A DNA stretch of 13,307 nt from CANNDT01 sp945876205 (GCA_947503365.1 CANNDT010000116.1:1-13307); one strand, 5' to 3'; counted from the stretch's first letter, positions 4,862 to 13,157 are shown. Notes: a model not told the origin generated them from the sequence alone. Translations and numbers: made by a program.

Positions 4862-7195
4862 ATGAGCCGACGATTCGACGCGCTGACCTTCGGCTCAGCC
4901 GTCGCCCTGTACATCCTGTTCTACGCGGCCATCTTTCAGCAGGCGCTGCTGGGCAACAACTACATCGCCCCGAGCGATTCGCTGGACTTCGGCGTCTCCA
5001 CCTATCTCTCGGACGCCTCGCTCTGGAGCGAAGGCATGTACTCCGGCTATCCGGTTGCCGGAGACCCGCAAACGCTCACCTGGTATCCGGTCTTCCAGTT
5101 GTTCCGGGTCCTCGACGCGCCGTGGAACGTGTTCATGATCGCCGCCTACGTGATCGCCAGCGCCGCAGCGTTCCTGCTCGTGCGCCGCCTGTCCGGCTCG
5201 ACGCTGGCCGGGCTCTTCGGCGGCCTGGTCTACGGCTTCAGCGGCGTGATGATCGCGCACATCAGCCACTACAACCAGATTCACGCCGCGGCCTGGCTGC
5301 CGCTGGTCGTCTACGGTCTGCACCTGATCCGCGAGGATCGATTCTGCGCCGGTGGCGCGGTGACTGCCGCGGCCTACGCGATGATGTGGCTCGCCGGCCA
5401 CCCCCAGGTGGCGGTCTACACCTTCTACCTGTGCGCCGCGCTGGTGGGGGGTTGGCTCCTGATCGATCGGCCCGATCGGCCGACGCTCGTGCAGCGCGTG
5501 CGCTGGTCGGCGGCGGGCGTGGTCGGCGGCCTCGGCCTGGCCGCCGTGATGATCGTGCCGATGCTCGAGCTCGGGGCACTGAGCCGGCGAGGCGCGGGTC
5601 GATGGGACCTGTACATCCAGGGCGCCCTGCCGCCGCGACAGCTCCTCGCGCTGCTGTTTCCGTTCTCGTTCGGCGGCATTCTCACGCCGGCTGACGTCCG
5701 CGTTCCCTACTTCGGCGACAACAGCCCTGTGCAGACCACGGGATACCTCGGGCTCATACCGCTGGCACTGGCGATGGTCGCTGCGGTCCGCGCCTCCGCC
5801 GTGCGGCGCGACGCCAGGCTCTGGCTGCTGCTCGCGACGATGGCACTGCTCCTCTGTCTCGGTCCCTTCACCCCCATCGGCTGGATCTTCTATTACGTGC
5901 CGGGATACGCCGGCTTCCAGCTGCCGGCCCGACACTTCTTTCTCGTCGCCTGCTGCGCGGCGGTCGCCGCCGGCTTCGGCTTTGCGCAGCTGACAAAGCC
6001 TGGCGGCCGCCGCGTCGATCTGGCCAGCGCGATCGCCGTACTGCTGGCGACGGGCCTCGTCGGCGGCGCACTCCTGGCGTGGCGCAACCCGGCCGTCCGC
6101 CTGCTGCTCGAGACTAACCACGACTACCTCAACTGGGCGCTCGCGTTGCCGCTCGGCATCGGCGCAATCCTGATCGTGCTGGCGCTGACAGGAGCGCTGA
6201 TCGGTCCGCGTTCGCGTATCGCCGGCGGAATTCTTGCCGTCCTCCTGCTCATGATCCATGCGGTGGACATGGCCGTCGTTCACTACATGCTGCCGGGATA
6301 TCACTTCCAGTACGCCGAGGTGCCGCCGGAAGAGGTGAGGCCGACAACGAGAATCGCCGCACTCGGCGTGGAGCTGCGTCAACGCGGTCAGCGTATCCTC
6401 GCCGTCGACGGCAGCCGCAATCCGTTCCTGCTGCCCAACCTGCCGCGGGCGTGGGATGTACCCGCGGCGAGCGGCACCGGGTCGCTCGGCGTCGAACGCT
6501 ACCTCGACACCCTTCGCATGGGCGGCTCCGGCGACGTGCCGGACGAGACCTTTGCGCCGGGGCACCACGCACTGGACCTGCTCGGCATCCGTTACGTGCT
6601 CGTGCCGGTCGGCTCTCCGCTCATCGCCAGCCTGCAGGCTCAGCCCGAGCGCTGGCAGGCGATCAAGGACCTGCAGTACAGCGAGAGCGACCCCGACACG
6701 AAGTACACGCTTTTCGACAACGCCAGGGCACGACCACGCGCATGGTGCGCCGCCACTGCGGTGGCCGCGACCGCCGGTCAGACCTTGCGGGCGATACGGA
6801 CGAGCCAACTCCCGGACGGAGGTGTCTTCGATCCTGGCCGCGACGTGCTGGTCGACGGCGACGACCGGTCGTCGCTGCCGTCCGCGCCGGCGGGCAACGC
6901 GAATGCAGCCACCGCGACGGTGACCAGCGGCAGCAACCAGCGGTATCTGGTGGAGGCAGGCGCACCGTGCCTGCTCGTTGTCAGCAACGTGTACTACCCG
7001 TGGTGGCGCGCGTCGGTGGACGGGGAGGCCGTGGACGTGACCCGCGCCAACCACACGCTGCTGACCGTGCCGGTTCCTCCGGGGTCGCACATCGTTCAGT
7101 TCCGGCTCGTGCCCGTCACGATCTGGGTCGGCGCGGCGGTGACAATGCTGACGGCGCTCGCGGGAATCGTGATACTCCGCCGTCCGGCGTGGTAG
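4862..7195 (+). CDS. YfhO-family polytopic membrane protein
   Basis: A 777-residue integral membrane protein of the YfhO type. Members are linked to glycosylation of cell-surface polymers and share the fold of GT-C glycosyltransferases. Residues 1-480 contain about a dozen or more hydrophobic segments (for example 12-31, 91-107, 115-135, 214-236, 320-338, 453-476). The first outer loop has the family-like acidic and aromatic stretch with PSDSLDFG (37-44) and YPVFQLF (75-81), followed by YGFSGVMIAH (124-133). Residues 485-750 form a soluble domain ending in the hallmark segment around YYPWWRASVDG (711-721) and NHTLLTVPVPPGSH (730-743). A final membrane helix lies at about 752-772. The substrate is unknown. 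It begins 42 bases after the tRNA terminator and may share an mRNA with the molybdoenzyme gene downstream. Family confident; reaction inferred from homologues. Confidence 0.85.
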   Translation: MSRRFDALTFGSAVALYILFYAAIFQQALLGNNYIAPSDSLDFGVSTYLSDASLWSEGMYSGYPVAGDPQTLTWYPVFQLFRVLDAPWNVFMIAAYVIASAAAFLLVRRLSGSTLAGLFGGLVYGFSGVMIAHISHYNQIHAAAWLPLVVYGLHLIREDRFCAGGAVTAAAYAMMWLAGHPQVAVYTFYLCAALVGGWLLIDRPDRPTLVQRVRWSAAGVVGGLGLAAVMIVPMLELGALSRRGAGRWDLYIQGALPPRQLLALLFPFSFGGILTPADVRVPYFGDNSPVQTTGYLGLIPLALAMVAAVRASAVRRDARLWLLLATMALLLCLGPFTPIGWIFYYVPGYAGFQLPARHFFLVACCAAVAAGFGFAQLTKPGGRRVDLASAIAVLLATGLVGGALLAWRNPAVRLLLETNHDYLNWALALPLGIGAILIVLALTGALIGPRSRIAGGILAVLLLMIHAVDMAVVHYMLPGYHFQYAEVPPEEVRPTTRIAALGVELRQRGQRILAVDGSRNPFLLPNLPRAWDVPAASGTGSLGVERYLDTLRMGGSGDVPDETFAPGHHALDLLGIRYVLVPVGSPLIASLQAQPERWQAIKDLQYSESDPDTKYTLFDNARARPRAWCAATAVAATAGQTLRAIRTSQLPDGGVFDPGRDVLVDGDDRSSLPSAPAGNANAATATVTSGSNQRYLVEAGAPCLLVVSNVYYPWWRASVDGEAVDVTRANHTLLTVPVPPGSHIVQFRLVPVTIWVGAAVTMLTALAGIVILRRPAW

Positions 7196-7200
7196 CCTAC

Positions 7201-7218
7201 CCTCCAATTTTCAGGAGG
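7201..7218 (+). promoter_or_regulatory. Strong Shine-Dalgarno in a small hairpin
   Basis: AGGAGG (7213-7218) lies 5 bases before the ATG at 7224. CCTCC (7201-7205) can pair with GGAGG (7214-7218) over an 8-base loop and hide the site. Ribosomes finishing the YfhO gene at 7195 would reach this hairpin and could open it, giving translational coupling. The ribosome binding site is clear; the hairpin effect is inference. Confidence 0.55.
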
Positions 7219-7223
7219 TTGGG

Positions 7224-7985
7224 ATGAAGCTCTCTCGACGACGGGCGCTCTCGATATCAGGGGCCACTCTGGCTGGCCTCTCACTTGGCGTGACTTGCGT
7301 CGATGCCGCACAGGCTCCGGCGGCGCCAGCACCTCCCGCCGCCGCGGCCGAGTGGCCTGACCGTCTCGTCGACTCGGCGCTTCGAGCTGGCTTCCCGGCC
7401 GACCTTCCATTGCTGCCTGATGGGTCCGCACCGGATCACAATGCAAGCGAAGCTGACGCGATCACTCCGCCGCTCTTCTGGCGAACACCAGGGCGCGTCA
7501 CACCGAAAGTCGCCACCTACCAGGAGATGGCGATCAAGGTCGATACCCGCGGCCTCGGCCGGCTGCGCGGCACCTTGCGATTCAGCGATCTCGAGAAGCT
7601 GCCCCGCGTGACCGGCACGTACCTCTTGCAGTGTGGCGCCGCCAACCCGCGCGGCATCGTGACCTGGGAGGGCGTCCGCTTCTCGGACGTCGCGTCGATG
7701 CTTGGGCTGCATCGCGGCACGCACTACTGTCGCTTCGTCTCCGTCGACGGGCACTATGTCGATGAGGACATGACGACGCTGCGCCACCGGCAGGTCATGC
7801 TGGCGTGGATGATGAACGGCCAGCCGATTTCAGCCGACCATGGCGCGCCGCTCCGGCTCATCGTGCCGTTCCGCTACGGCAATCGCAGCATCAAGGCCAT
7901 CTCTGAAATGGTGTTCGGTACACCGGGCCTCCCTGCGCCACCGCAGCCGGCGGCGCAGGCTCCAGCGGGCGGCCGGGGCGCGTAG
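7224..7985 (+). CDS. Tat-exported sulfite-oxidase-fold molybdoenzyme
   Basis: A 253-residue molybdopterin-dependent oxidoreductase of the sulfite oxidase fold. A twin-arginine signal is visible (SRRRALS at 4-10, then a hydrophobic stretch to about 23 and Ala-Gln near 29-30), so a folded enzyme would be exported with its cofactor. The likely Mo-ligand cysteine is C137 in YLLQCGAANPRG. It is followed by W148-EGVRFSD, a DGHYVD segment (175-180), LAWMMNGQPI (193-202) and the cofactor-binding HGAPLRLIVP (206-215) and YGNRSIKAI (218-226). There is no C-terminal dimerisation domain and no haem domain, so electrons must pass to a partner. The tail is Pro/Ala/Gly-rich. The substrate is not predictable. 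A MOSC-domain protein is encoded convergently next door. The start is fixed by the strong AGGAGG. Confidence 0.88.
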   Translation: MKLSRRRALSISGATLAGLSLGVTCVDAAQAPAAPAPPAAAAEWPDRLVDSALRAGFPADLPLLPDGSAPDHNASEADAITPPLFWRTPGRVTPKVATYQEMAIKVDTRGLGRLRGTLRFSDLEKLPRVTGTYLLQCGAANPRGIVTWEGVRFSDVASMLGLHRGTHYCRFVSVDGHYVDEDMTTLRHRQVMLAWMMNGQPISADHGAPLRLIVPFRYGNRSIKAISEMVFGTPGLPAPPQPAAQAPAGGRGA

Positions 7986-7997
7986 CGCTCCGGCGCT

Positions 7998-8570
7998 CTA
8001 CGGCGGCGTGATTTTCTGGGCGCGGTCTCCGAGGCGAATGCGACCCGTCTGGACGACGCGGGCACAGATACCCCTCAGGTTGAGCTCCCGGCCGACGGCC
8101 GAGTTGACGAACGTCATCGCATCGCCGCCGAAGTGCGCGCGGAACTTGCTGCAGCCGAGATGCACCGGAGCCGTGACCTCGATGATCACCTCGCCGATTG
8201 CCAGGCGCGACCCCGGCGGCAGGTTCGCGTAACTCAAGTTCAGATCGATAAACAACTGATCGCCCGCCAGCGGCCACCGTGCCCGTTCACCTGCGACCAG
8301 CGCGATGACCCTCGAGTTCATGATATTGAGCTGTCGCCCTGAATCCGGAGGCCGGCCGGCGGAGCCCGCGGCGCGCTGCCAGTTGTCACCAATCAGGCCA
8401 GCGCCAGAATCAAAGACCCCCTCTGCCAGCGTCTCCCTGCTCCCGGTCGCAGGACGCCTCACGATCATTTCGATCACCCCGTCGTTGCTGGGCGACCAGC
8501 GAATCGTCGAGAGGCCGGCCTCGAGTTCGGGCAGGCTTGCGTGCGGGGGTGTGAAGAGTCCTTCGGTCAT
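7998..8570 (-). CDS. MOSC-domain protein
   Basis: A 190-residue protein whose residues about 35-185 form a MOSC domain, the C-terminal domain of molybdenum cofactor sulfurases that also occurs alone in YiiM- and YuaD-like proteins. The conserved cysteine is C140 in APVHLGCSKF. Other family marks are the NLPPGSRLAIGE segment (116-127), the FGGDAMTFVN stretch (147-156), and LRGICARVVQTGRIRLGD (165-182). The ATG at 8570 is chosen because MOSC proteins of this type are about this length; a TTG at 8630 is in frame but would overlap the divergent gene region. It converges with the sulfite-oxidase-like gene, with stop codons 12 bases apart and a GC-rich imperfect hairpin (7981-8002) over the junction. 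Handling of sulfur for Mo cofactor or of N-hydroxylated compounds are the family options; which one is unknown. Confidence 0.85.
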   Translation of the reverse strand: MTEGLFTPPHASLPELEAGLSTIRWSPSNDGVIEMIVRRPATGSRETLAEGVFDSGAGLIGDNWQRAAGSAGRPPDSGRQLNIMNSRVIALVAGERARWPLAGDQLFIDLNLSYANLPPGSRLAIGEVIIEVTAPVHLGCSKFRAHFGGDAMTFVNSAVGRELNLRGICARVVQTGRIRLGDRAQKITPP

Positions 8571-8703
8571 GACGCCCGCGACGGGCGATGCGATTCTGCC
8601 ATGACACAATAGCTGCCTGTCCACCCACAACGCTGCTGGAGCCGCCTGGTCACCAGGGGACTACCTCACCCACCGTTTCAATCCTGAGCTCGGCATCGGA
8701 CGT

Positions 8704-11196
8704 GTGTCGGCGCTCGAGGCGAGAGCGCTCGTCGTCGAGTTCCCGCGCACCGGAGCAACGCTCCGGCTCGCGGCCGATACCGATGCGTTGGTGCCGGTCG
8801 ATCTCGGCCCCGGCCGGCCGGTCCGGATCACCGCCACGGGCGAAGAGACGACGATCGCGGCGCAACTGCCGGACGGGACGGTGCGGCTCGCGAACGGGCA
8901 GACGACAGCATCGCACGCGCTCTGGCCGCTCGAACTCGAAGGGGCGCTGCTCGAGCGCCTCGCCCTCGGCGACGTCGATGACGTCGAGGACTTCGTGACC
9001 CGGCTCGACATCCTGCACCTGCTGACCCTTCGCGAAGCGGACGGGTTGGGCACCTTCCTCGGCGGACGCGTCCGGCTCTTCCCGCATCAGCTCCATGTCG
9101 CCGAGCGGGCAACGGCCAGCGATCCGGTGCGCTGGCTGCTGGCCGATGAAGTCGGCCTCGGCAAGACGATCGAAGCATCGCTCATCCTGAATCGACTGGT
9201 GCACGCGGGCAAGGTCCAGCGCTGTCTCGTCGTCGCGCCGGACACGCTCACCGTCCAGTGGCTGGGCGAGCTCTGGCGCAAGTACCACCAGGTCTTTACG
9301 CTCCTCGATGCGCAGCGCCTTGCCGACGTCGAGCGTGATTTCGGTGCCGGCTTCAACCCCTTCGACGTCCACCGGCGCGCGGTGATCGCCCTGGAGATGT
9401 TGATCGAGCGCCCTCAACTCACGGCGCAGGCCGTCGCCGCGGGGATCGACCTCCTGGTCGTCGACGAAGCGCAACGGCTTCACCGTCCACCGGGTCACCC
9501 CGGCGAACCCGGCTGGCGGGCGGTCGCGCCGATCGCCGGCCTCGGCCGCCACGTCCTGCTCCTCAGCGCCACCCCGCTCGAAGACGATGCCCACGGGTTC
9601 TTCCGGTTGCTCCAGCTCCTGCGTCCCGAGGAGTTTCCGGAAGACGTGAACTTCGAGACACGCCTCGACACACCGCTCCCACCGTGCACCAGCTCGACCC
9701 GGCGTGCCGACATCGGTGGCCTGCCCCCGCGGGTCGGGATTCCGATCGCGCTCGACAGCGCCGCCCACAACGGCGCCGGCTGGAAACTGCGCGAGACCGT
9801 CGAAGCGATTGTGCGGGGCACGGACGTGCCCCACGCGGTGGCGCGGCGGCAAAAGCTCGATCGCATTCGCCGCGCGTTGGCCTCAGGGGCGGCGCTCGGC
9901 GCAGTGCTCGCTCCCGGGCTCGCTCCCGGGCTCGGCTCAGGCGAAGGCGAGCTGCGCCGGCAGGCGGATGCGATGGACGCCGCCGACCCGCGCCTCCAGT
10001 GGCTGCTCACGCAGGCACCGCGCTGGCGGGCCGCGGGTGAGAAGACGCTGGTCTTCGTGGCGCATCGCGAGACGCTGGAGATGCTGCGCACCGCACTCAG
10101 TCACCGCGCGCAACTGGCAACCGGCGTGTTTCACGAGGAGCTGCCGCCGGCGCGTCGCGACACCGAAGTGGCGCGTTTCCGCGAGGCCGACGGCCCGAGC
10201 CTCCTGGTCTCGACCGAGTGCGGCGGCGAAGGGCGCAACTTCGAATTCTGCCAGCGCCTCGTGCTGTTCGACCTGCCGTGGAACCCGTCAATCGTCGAGC
10301 AGCGGATCGGCCGCCTCGATCGGATCGGCCGCCGCATCCCGGTGGAGATCGTCTATTTCCGTCCGCCCGGCGGAATCGGCAGCGACGTGGTCCGGCTCTT
10401 CGAGGCGCTTGGTCTCTTCCGTGAACCGCTGGCCGGACGGGAGCCGCAGCTCGCCCACGTCGAAGGCGCCCTCGAAGAGATCGCGCTCGATCCGCTGGCG
10501 TCGCTCTCCGGCGAACGCTTCGACGCGCTCGTCGGCGACGCGACCGCTGCCCGTACGCGCATCCGGGAAGCGGCATACCAGCAGCTTCACCGCGACCCAT
10601 ACAAATCGGACATGGGCGCGGCCATCCTCGCGCGCGTGCCGAAGGAACTCGACGCGCTCAACCAGGAAGTCGTCATCACTTCGTCCATCGCCTTGGGGTT
10701 CACCATCGAGCGGCCGCGCGGCGAACGGATCTTCGCGATCGAGCTCGGCAACGGGGCCCTGGTCGACGGGCTGCCGGGCGTACCCGGCGGGTCGAGCTAC
10801 GTCGGTTCGTTCGACCGCGACGAAGCGGTGGAGAACGAGACGATCGACTTCTTCGCCTCGGGGCATCCGCTGGTCGAGGGGATCTTTGCCCACTTCGAGG
10901 ACAGCACCCGTGGCCGGGTCGCGCGGTTCGCAATCGAGATCGGCGGCGACCGCGGGGAGGGACTCGTGGCGGTCTACAAGGACGGACCGACCTTCGATAT
11001 CGTGGTGACCGACGCCACCGGCCGCGATCGTCAGGATTGGGCCGCGGCGATTCGTCAGCGGCCGCTCGAGGCCCGGCGCGTGACGAAACGTCCGGATTCT
11101 GACTGGATGGCCACCATTCGCCGCCTCGGTGCTCACCTCGACCCAGCGCGCCGCCCCCACGCGCTGGCGGCGATCGTCGTCCAACCGGCCGGGTAA
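8704..11196 (+). CDS. RapA/HepA-like SNF2 ATPase (start probably further upstream)
   Basis: At least 830 residues, a SNF2-type ATPase like RapA, which recycles RNA polymerase. Counting from the GTG at 8704: a Tudor-like N-terminal region; helicase motif I DEVGLGKT (148-155, K154) preceded by LLA; motif II DEAQ (254-257); motif III LLLSATP; and in lobe 2 STECGGEGRNFEF, DLPWNP and R534-IGRLDRIGR. The RNTRxxxxGFPxR-like segment is reduced to TSSTRRADIGGLPPR, and the linker between lobes is shorter than in E. coli RapA. The reading frame is open upstream to the TGA at 8602-8604, and codons 8647-8703 encode W-SPGDYLTHRFNPELGIGR, which aligns with the RapA N-terminus. The true start is therefore upstream, but only CTG (8617) or rarer codons are available. 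Divergent from the MOSC gene. Confidence 0.9.
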   Translation: MSALEARALVVEFPRTGATLRLAADTDALVPVDLGPGRPVRITATGEETTIAAQLPDGTVRLANGQTTASHALWPLELEGALLERLALGDVDDVEDFVTRLDILHLLTLREADGLGTFLGGRVRLFPHQLHVAERATASDPVRWLLADEVGLGKTIEASLILNRLVHAGKVQRCLVVAPDTLTVQWLGELWRKYHQVFTLLDAQRLADVERDFGAGFNPFDVHRRAVIALEMLIERPQLTAQAVAAGIDLLVVDEAQRLHRPPGHPGEPGWRAVAPIAGLGRHVLLLSATPLEDDAHGFFRLLQLLRPEEFPEDVNFETRLDTPLPPCTSSTRRADIGGLPPRVGIPIALDSAAHNGAGWKLRETVEAIVRGTDVPHAVARRQKLDRIRRALASGAALGAVLAPGLAPGLGSGEGELRRQADAMDAADPRLQWLLTQAPRWRAAGEKTLVFVAHRETLEMLRTALSHRAQLATGVFHEELPPARRDTEVARFREADGPSLLVSTECGGEGRNFEFCQRLVLFDLPWNPSIVEQRIGRLDRIGRRIPVEIVYFRPPGGIGSDVVRLFEALGLFREPLAGREPQLAHVEGALEEIALDPLASLSGERFDALVGDATAARTRIREAAYQQLHRDPYKSDMGAAILARVPKELDALNQEVVITSSIALGFTIERPRGERIFAIELGNGALVDGLPGVPGGSSYVGSFDRDEAVENETIDFFASGHPLVEGIFAHFEDSTRGRVARFAIEIGGDRGEGLVAVYKDGPTFDIVVTDATGRDRQDWAAAIRQRPLEARRVTKRPDSDWMATIRRLGAHLDPARRPHALAAIVVQPAG
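9907..9930 (+). repeat. Twofold 12-base tandem repeat in the RapA-like gene
   Basis: CTCGCTCCCGGG occurs twice in tandem, encoding LAPG-LAPG in the loop before the second ATPase lobe. It is in frame and lies in a region that varies between family members. Confidence 0.6.
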
Positions 11197-11200
11197 CGCC

Positions 11201-11224
11201 GCCGGGGGCGGGCCCCGGCCTTTC
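11201..11224 (+). terminator. GC-rich hairpin after the RapA-like gene
   Basis: GCCGGGG (11201-11207), GCGGG, CCCCGGC (11213-11219), followed by CTTTCCT. The stem is strong, the T run short and interrupted, so termination efficiency is uncertain. It starts 5 bases after the stop codon. Confidence 0.45.
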
Positions 11225-11265
11225 CTCTGGTCTGGCCCTCCCCCCCGTGGCAGTATTGACGGCTG

Positions 11266-12357
11266 ATGAGTTCTCTCCGGACGGCTCTCCGAACTGCTCT
11301 CCGAACGGCGGCCGCCGTGGCGCTTCTTGGCCTGGTCCCGCACCTTGCGCTCGGGCAGCAGCCGCCGACGCCCACGGGCCCACCACCACTCGGGACACCG
11401 GGAACACCTGGCGGCCCTGCCGGCCCGCCGCCGGAACTGCCGACGGGCCCGGCCGCTCCGGCGACAGGCACGGGCGCCTGCACCATTCGTGGCCAGGTGC
11501 TGAGTCCATCGGATTTCGGGGTGGCCGCTGGAGCGGTACTGGCCGACACATCCGCGATCCGGCTCGAAGACGGGCGCGTGCGGCTCTACACCTTCGCGCA
11601 GGGTGTCGGCGTCGTCAGCGCGATCTCGATCACCGCCGACGGGCTGACGTTCGTGCGGGAGGAGGGCGCGCGCCTTCCCGATGGCTCCGGAATGCCCCGA
11701 GCGGTGGCCGTTCCCGGTGGCGTGAGGCTCTTTTACACGAGCGGCAACGGTATCAAGTCCGCCTTCAGCGCCGACGGCCTGACCTTTAGTCTCGAGGCCG
11801 GCTTCCGGATCACCGCGGAGGCCGCGGGGTTTGGCGACGGCATGGCCGGCGCGACGAGTGGTGCGACGGTGACCCAGCTCGCGGACGGCCGCTTCAGGAT
11901 GTACTTCAGCGATCTGCCCCGTCCCGGTGAGGCGGCCGGGGGGCACCGCGTGAAGAGCGCGGTCTCGAGCGACATGCTGACTTGGACCGTCGAGGAAGGC
12001 ATACGCCTGGGCGCCGGAGCGGCCATGCTCACCGATTCCGCGGAGCATCCGTTCGTGCTGGCGAACCCCGACGGCTCCGTCACCCTGTATTACGGAAAGT
12101 TCGGCGGCTCAGGCTCGGCCCTGCCGGAGGGCGTGTACCAGTCGACCTCGATTGATGGTGTGACGTTCGACCAGGAAACGCTCGACGTCTTCTTCGGCAA
12201 CGACCCCGACGCACTGCGCCTGGCCGACGGTACGCTGGCGCTGTACTACGGGGGGTTCGACCCGGTGGTCGGCGGCACGATCAACGTCGCGTACTGTCCC
12301 GACCCGGCGGCCCCGGCGGCAACGCCCGCCCGGGCCACGCCGCGCCGTCTGCGATAG
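11266..12357 (+). CDS. Secreted beta-propeller protein (glycosidase-like fold)
   Basis: A 363-residue exported protein. Residues 1-30 form a signal peptide (basic n-region, hydrophobic core, cleavage likely after ALG at 28-30). Residues 31-70 are a Pro/Gly-rich linker. The rest is a repeated-blade fold: motifs of the type S-x-D-G-x-T-F/W recur at 121-129, 168-174, 234-240 and 295-301, three of them followed by an EG or EAG. Outer strands read DGRVRLY, GGVRLFYTSG, DGRFRMYFS, DGSVTLYYGKF and DGTLALYYGGF. This pattern is typical of five-bladed propellers related to GH43/GH32 and sialidase-like proteins, but no clear catalytic acid triad can be assigned, so a binding or non-enzymatic role is possible. 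The only two cysteines visible, C72 and C344, flank the propeller and could close it. No Shine-Dalgarno is seen before the ATG. Confidence 0.7.
   Translation: MSSLRTALRTALRTAAAVALLGLVPHLALGQQPPTPTGPPPLGTPGTPGGPAGPPPELPTGPAAPATGTGACTIRGQVLSPSDFGVAAGAVLADTSAIRLEDGRVRLYTFAQGVGVVSAISITADGLTFVREEGARLPDGSGMPRAVAVPGGVRLFYTSGNGIKSAFSADGLTFSLEAGFRITAEAAGFGDGMAGATSGATVTQLADGRFRMYFSDLPRPGEAAGGHRVKSAVSSDMLTWTVEEGIRLGAGAAMLTDSAEHPFVLANPDGSVTLYYGKFGGSGSALPEGVYQSTSIDGVTFDQETLDVFFGNDPDALRLADGTLALYYGGFDPVVGGTINVAYCPDPAAPAATPARATPRRLR
11273..11308 (+). repeat. Threefold 12-base repeat in the signal peptide region
   Basis: Units CTCTCCGGACGG, CTCTCCGAACTG and CTCTCCGAACGG follow in tandem and encode LRTA-like repeats that form the positively charged n-region of the signal peptide. 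The repeats are in frame. Confidence 0.65.
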
Positions 12358-12407
12358 CGGCATCCGGTCCCTTCCCTCATTCCCGCACCCGGTTTATCAT
12401 CGGCCGT

Positions 12408-13148
12408 ATGCGAACATGGCTTCTTACTCTCTCGGCTCTGGCCCTCTTTCTGGCGGTCGCGGCCTCAGCCGTTCTCGATGCGGGACAGGCCGCCCCAGCG
12501 TCAAGCAGCGTCTGGAACGGTGTCTTCACCGCAGAGCAGGCGGCTCGCGGCCAGACACAGTTCATGGCGCACTGCGCCGAGTGCCACATGCCCGATTTGT
12601 CGGGCGGCGAGGGGCCGGCCCTGGTCGGCGATCGCTTCTGGACAACCTGGCAGGAGTCGACGGTCCGGGCCCTGTTCGACCGTATCAGCAAGAACATGCC
12701 GTTTGACGATGACGGGAAGCTGGCGGGAACGCTCCCGCGCCAGACCTACCTCGACGTCGTGACGCACATCCTCAACAGCAACGGGTTCCCGACCGGGGCT
12801 GCCGAGTTGACGGTCGACTCGGGTGTGGGCGTTCAGATTGTCCGCAGGGAGGGCCCCAGCGACCTCCCGTCAGGAACCCTGGTCCAGGTCGTCGGCTGCC
12901 TGGCAAAGGCTCCTGGCGGCTGGCGTGTGACCAAGGCGACCCGGCCAGGGCGCGCTGGTTCCATCACGACCGCAGCCGCCCGTACGGTGGTCCTCGGTGA
13001 CCGGGAGTTCTCGCTGAAGTTCGTGTTGACGTCGCTCGACCGGTACGTCGGCCACCGCGTGGTGGCCTCGGGGGCGCTCATCGGCGCCGGAGGCACCGAC
13101 GGCTTGAACGTCGACCTCGTGACGTCGGCAGCCCCCGCCTGCGAGTAG
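12408..13148 (+). CDS. Exported cytochrome c with extra C-terminal domain
   Basis: A 246-residue exported protein with a class I cytochrome c domain. The signal peptide spans about residues 1-27 (hydrophobic core LLTLSALALFLAVAA). The haem motif is CAECH (56-60), with proximal ligand H60. The likely distal ligand is M97 in SKNMPF. The fold continues to about 128 with YLDVVTHILNSNGFP. This domain type is common beside periplasmic dehydrogenases. Residues about 131-246 form a second domain with GTLVQVVGCLAKAPGGWRVT (155-174), then a T-A-rich linker and beta-rich tail. I recognise it only as a recurring tail of acidobacterial secreted proteins, function unknown. It may serve an exported oxidase; the molybdoenzyme upstream is a possible but unproven donor. 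A strong terminator follows. Confidence 0.85.
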   Translation: MRTWLLTLSALALFLAVAASAVLDAGQAAPASSSVWNGVFTAEQAARGQTQFMAHCAECHMPDLSGGEGPALVGDRFWTTWQESTVRALFDRISKNMPFDDDGKLAGTLPRQTYLDVVTHILNSNGFPTGAAELTVDSGVGVQIVRREGPSDLPSGTLVQVVGCLAKAPGGWRVTKATRPGRAGSITTAAARTVVLGDREFSLKFVLTSLDRYVGHRVVASGALIGAGGTDGLNVDLVTSAAPACE

Positions 13149-13157
13149 GCGTGCATA

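Noticed and set aside
4895..7207. Very long minus-strand open frame opposite the YfhO-like gene
   Set aside because: It mirrors the coding strand of a clear membrane protein; the translation is rich in Arg, His and Gln with no domain. Long antisense frames are common in high-GC genes.
8650..9852. Long minus-strand frame opposite the RapA-like gene
   Set aside because: The opposite strand encodes all SNF2 motifs; this frame has no recognisable motif and a biased Arg/Glu/Asp composition.
10288..12048. 586-codon minus-strand frame across the RapA-like and propeller genes
   Set aside because: It spans two real genes and the hairpin between them, and shows low-complexity GC-driven composition.
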